In this document: positions 6,787-8,057 of the stretch, piece by piece
How the letters are laid out: each line of letters starts with the position of its first letter
Position numbering within the stretch: position 1 is the stretch's first letter
Assembly: GCA_047616325.1 (NCBI GenBank)
Contig: JBLHGN010000162.1
Location: 1 to 8,057, forward strand
Reading direction: 5' to 3'
Length of the DNA: 8,057 nucleotides
Source: JBLHGN01 sp047616325
Lineage (GTDB): Bacteria; Pseudomonadota; Gammaproteobacteria; Pseudomonadales; Cellvibrionaceae
Translations under genes and position numbers: made by a program
Notes under the pieces: model-generated
Told to the model about the DNA's origin: nothing
What the model saw: only the letters and a program-made list of their open reading frames with translations
Databases searched by the model: none

Positions 6787-7538
6787 AGGCATTTATTCTG
6801 GCGGCGGGAGAGGGGCGACGCATGAGGCCACATACATTGGCGTGTCCCAAGCCACTGCTGGATGTTGATGGCGCTACGCTATTGGAGCGACACATCGGTA
6901 AATTGGCGTCGGCTGGCATCACCGAAATCATAATAAATACCTCCTACCTAGGTCACATGATCATTGATGCCATGGGTGATGGGTCGCGTTATGGGGTTGT
7001 ACTGCATTATTCCCATGAAGATTACCCCTTAGAAACCGCAGGGGCGATAAATCATGCTCTCGACACTCTGGGGCAAGATCCTTTTTTGTTGGTGAATGGG
7101 GATGTCTGGTCGGATTATGACTATGCAAATTTGTTTTGCAATAAACCTGTAGCCGAGTGCGTCAAACAGGGCGGAGCCCATCTTATTCTTGTCGAAAACC
7201 CAGATCACAACCCTGAGGGTGATTTTGCTTTGGCCAGTGACGATAGAACCTCAGCACTTTTGCAGCCCAATAGAGGGGTTTCCGCCTTAAAACCTCAGCA
7301 GCGAGAAGGTGGTACTAAAGGCGCACACTTCTATACCTTTAGTGGTCTTAGTCTGATGTCACCGACTTTGGTAAGTACTTACCCTCGGCGACGCGAAGCA
7401 TTTCCGCTAAAGGAGGTGCTGGATTGGGGGGTTTTGCACGGGCGTATCAGCGCAGAAATTTACAGCGGTTTTTGGTTGGATGTGGGCACACCTGAGCGCT
7501 TGCAACAACTGCGCAGCTGTTTTTCTGGCGCCTCTTAG
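6783..7538 (+). CDS. murU: N-acetylmuramate alpha-1-phosphate uridylyltransferase
   Basis: MurU transfers UMP from UTP to MurNAc alpha-1-phosphate, producing UDP-MurNAc that re-enters peptidoglycan synthesis at MurC. The 251-residue protein is a sugar-nucleotidyltransferase of the GT-A-like Rossmann type: the nucleotide-binding signature LAAGEGRRMRP (6-16), PKPLLDV (22-28, K23 predicted catalytic), ETAGAI (84-89), the metal-binding NGD (105-107, D107) and a C-terminal FWLDVGTPERL (230-240) typical of the family. It is somewhat longer than P. putida MurU (about 223 residues); the extra length seems to sit around residues 150-180 (DDRTSALLQPNRGVSALK region). The ATG overlaps the amgK stop by 4 bp (ATGA), and the only purine-rich site (GAAGG, 6765-6769) is 13 nt away, so coupling to amgK translation is likely. 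Alternatives such as RmlA- or GlmU-like enzymes are less likely given the amgK partner. Confidence 0.93.
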   Translation: MKAFILAAGEGRRMRPHTLACPKPLLDVDGATLLERHIGKLASAGITEIIINTSYLGHMIIDAMGDGSRYGVVLHYSHEDYPLETAGAINHALDTLGQDPFLLVNGDVWSDYDYANLFCNKPVAECVKQGGAHLILVENPDHNPEGDFALASDDRTSALLQPNRGVSALKPQQREGGTKGAHFYTFSGLSLMSPTLVSTYPRRREAFPLKEVLDWGVLHGRISAEIYSGFWLDVGTPERLQQLRSCFSGAS

Positions 7539-7662
7539 CCCATCATCAGTGGCCCAAAAGCAAAAACCTACCTGATTAGTTACCATCCTCAGAACCCCTT
7601 GCAGCGAATACTGTGTGGGCGTACAGTTGCTTTAATTTAACGCCTATAGCGGATGAATAGCA
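7539..7662. other. murU to transposase gap, contains probable IS left end
   Basis: These 124 bp hold no gene and no convincing terminator for amgK-murU. The left terminal inverted repeat of the downstream insertion sequence should lie here. A candidate is the segment from about 7617 (GGGCGTACAGTTGC, then AT-rich), which has an internal GGCGT (7618-7622) / ACGCC (7640-7644) inverted pair. The boundary cannot be fixed because the right end and the target duplication are outside the window. Confidence 0.35.
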
Positions 7663-8057
7663 ATGAGCATGAACAAAATGCAGTTTCAAAAAGGCATGTC
7701 ATTTGAAGAGTTCCACAAATCTTATGGTACGGTTGAGCAATGTGAAGAAGCACTTGTACAGTCACGTTGGCCACTGGGTTATTGTTGCCCACGCTGTAAC
7801 GGAAAACGAGCGGCTTTGACCCACAATGGACGTCGTTTATGGGAGTGTTTGGGTTGCCGTTATCAGTGTTCGTCCGTCGCAGGGACGATCTTTGAGGCAA
7901 CCAAGCTGCCGTTGACAAAATGGTTCCTCTCGATGTTTTTGATGACTCAAAGCAAGAATTCAATAGCGGCATTGGAATTGATGCGCATGGTGGGGGTTAG
8001 CTATAAAACGGCTTGGCTGCTGAAGCATAAATTGCTTGAAGTGATGTTTCAGCGAGA
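7617..8057 (+). mobile_element. IS1595-family insertion sequence, left part
   Basis: The element is inferred from the transposase gene that begins at 7663 and runs off the right edge. The left boundary near 7617 is a guess based on the GGGCGTACAGTTGC motif about 46 bp before the start codon, a typical distance from an IS terminus to its transposase. IS1595 elements usually carry one ISXO2-like transposase with short terminal inverted repeats and duplicate about 8 bp of target. It is inserted roughly 80 bp after murU, leaving that gene intact. Confidence 0.6.
7663..8057 (+). CDS. IS1595-family (ISXO2-like) transposase, N-terminal part
   Basis: The open frame gives 131 codons from the ATG at 7663 to the window end with no stop. 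The start MSMNKMQFQKGMSFEEF, the zinc-ribbon cysteines C42-x2-C45 (CPRC) and C62-x2-C65 (CLGC), and the following GTIFEATKLPLTKWF segment (74-88) are the hallmark N-terminus of IS1595-family transposases. A helix-turn-helix-like stretch, KNSIAALELMRMVGVSYKTAW (98-118), follows. The catalytic DDE/ISXO2-like domain would lie beyond residue 131, so activity cannot be judged. GGA at 7651-7653 is 9 nt upstream of the ATG; ATGs at 7669 and 7678 are alternative starts. The visible part has no frameshift. The minus-strand open frame at 7637-7972 is a shadow of this gene. Confidence 0.88.
   Translation, partial: MSMNKMQFQKGMSFEEFHKSYGTVEQCEEALVQSRWPLGYCCPRCNGKRAALTHNGRRLWECLGCRYQCSSVAGTIFEATKLPLTKWFLSMFLMTQSKNSIAALELMRMVGVSYKTAWLLKHKLLEVMFQR

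Noticed and set aside
7637..7972. 111-codon minus-strand open frame at the right edge
   Set aside because: It is antisense to the IS1595-type transposase, whose zinc-ribbon motifs are clear; no independent support.
1..8057. Defence system, toxin-antitoxin pair, CRISPR array, tRNA or riboswitch
   Set aside because: I found no direct-repeat/spacer pattern, tRNA-like cloverleaf or unassigned gene pair; apart from the IS, the window is fully occupied by recognisable housekeeping genes.

Overview
The window is a chromosomal stretch from a gammaproteobacterium. It carries the conserved outer-membrane and housekeeping cluster lptD-surA-pdxA-rsmA on the minus strand. Divergent from it on the plus strand is a two-gene amgK-murU operon for cell-wall sugar recycling. 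This layout matches Pseudomonas and related orders. The moderate GC content, the protein sequences and the amgK-murU route (absent from E. coli) suggest a marine Cellvibrionales-like or Pseudomonadales-like organism. That placement is inference, because no search was run.

Layout: positions 1-421 hold the 5' half of rsmA (16S rRNA dimethyltransferase), cut by the window edge. Positions 429-1424 hold pdxA (pyridoxal phosphate synthesis), which starts at TTG. Positions 1529-2833 hold surA (periplasmic chaperone/PPIase), and 3013-5613 hold lptD (LPS outer-membrane translocon). All four run leftward. A 96-bp divergent intergenic region with candidate promoters on both strands (5614-5709) separates lptD from amgK (5710-6786) and murU (6783-7538), which overlap by 4 bp. 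The right edge (7663-8057) holds the N-terminal third or so of an IS1595-family transposase, cut by the window end. The insertion sequence landed just downstream of murU. No intergenic gap exceeds 180 bp.

Functional logic: SurA escorts outer-membrane beta-barrels, with LptD among its known clients in E. coli, so lptD and surA form a functional pair. pdxA and rsmA are the usual housekeeping passengers. AmgK and MurU return MurNAc from peptidoglycan turnover to UDP-MurNAc, bypassing the fosfomycin-sensitive de novo steps. The promoter-proximal divergence therefore couples outer-membrane assembly and murein recycling genomically.

No clearly new multi-gene system is visible. The most interesting items are a C9 homopolymer (plus A7) at the very start of amgK, where single-base slippage in either direction would truncate the protein; a three-copy 15-bp tandem repeat between surA and pdxA; and the IS1595-type insertion at the end of the recycling operon.
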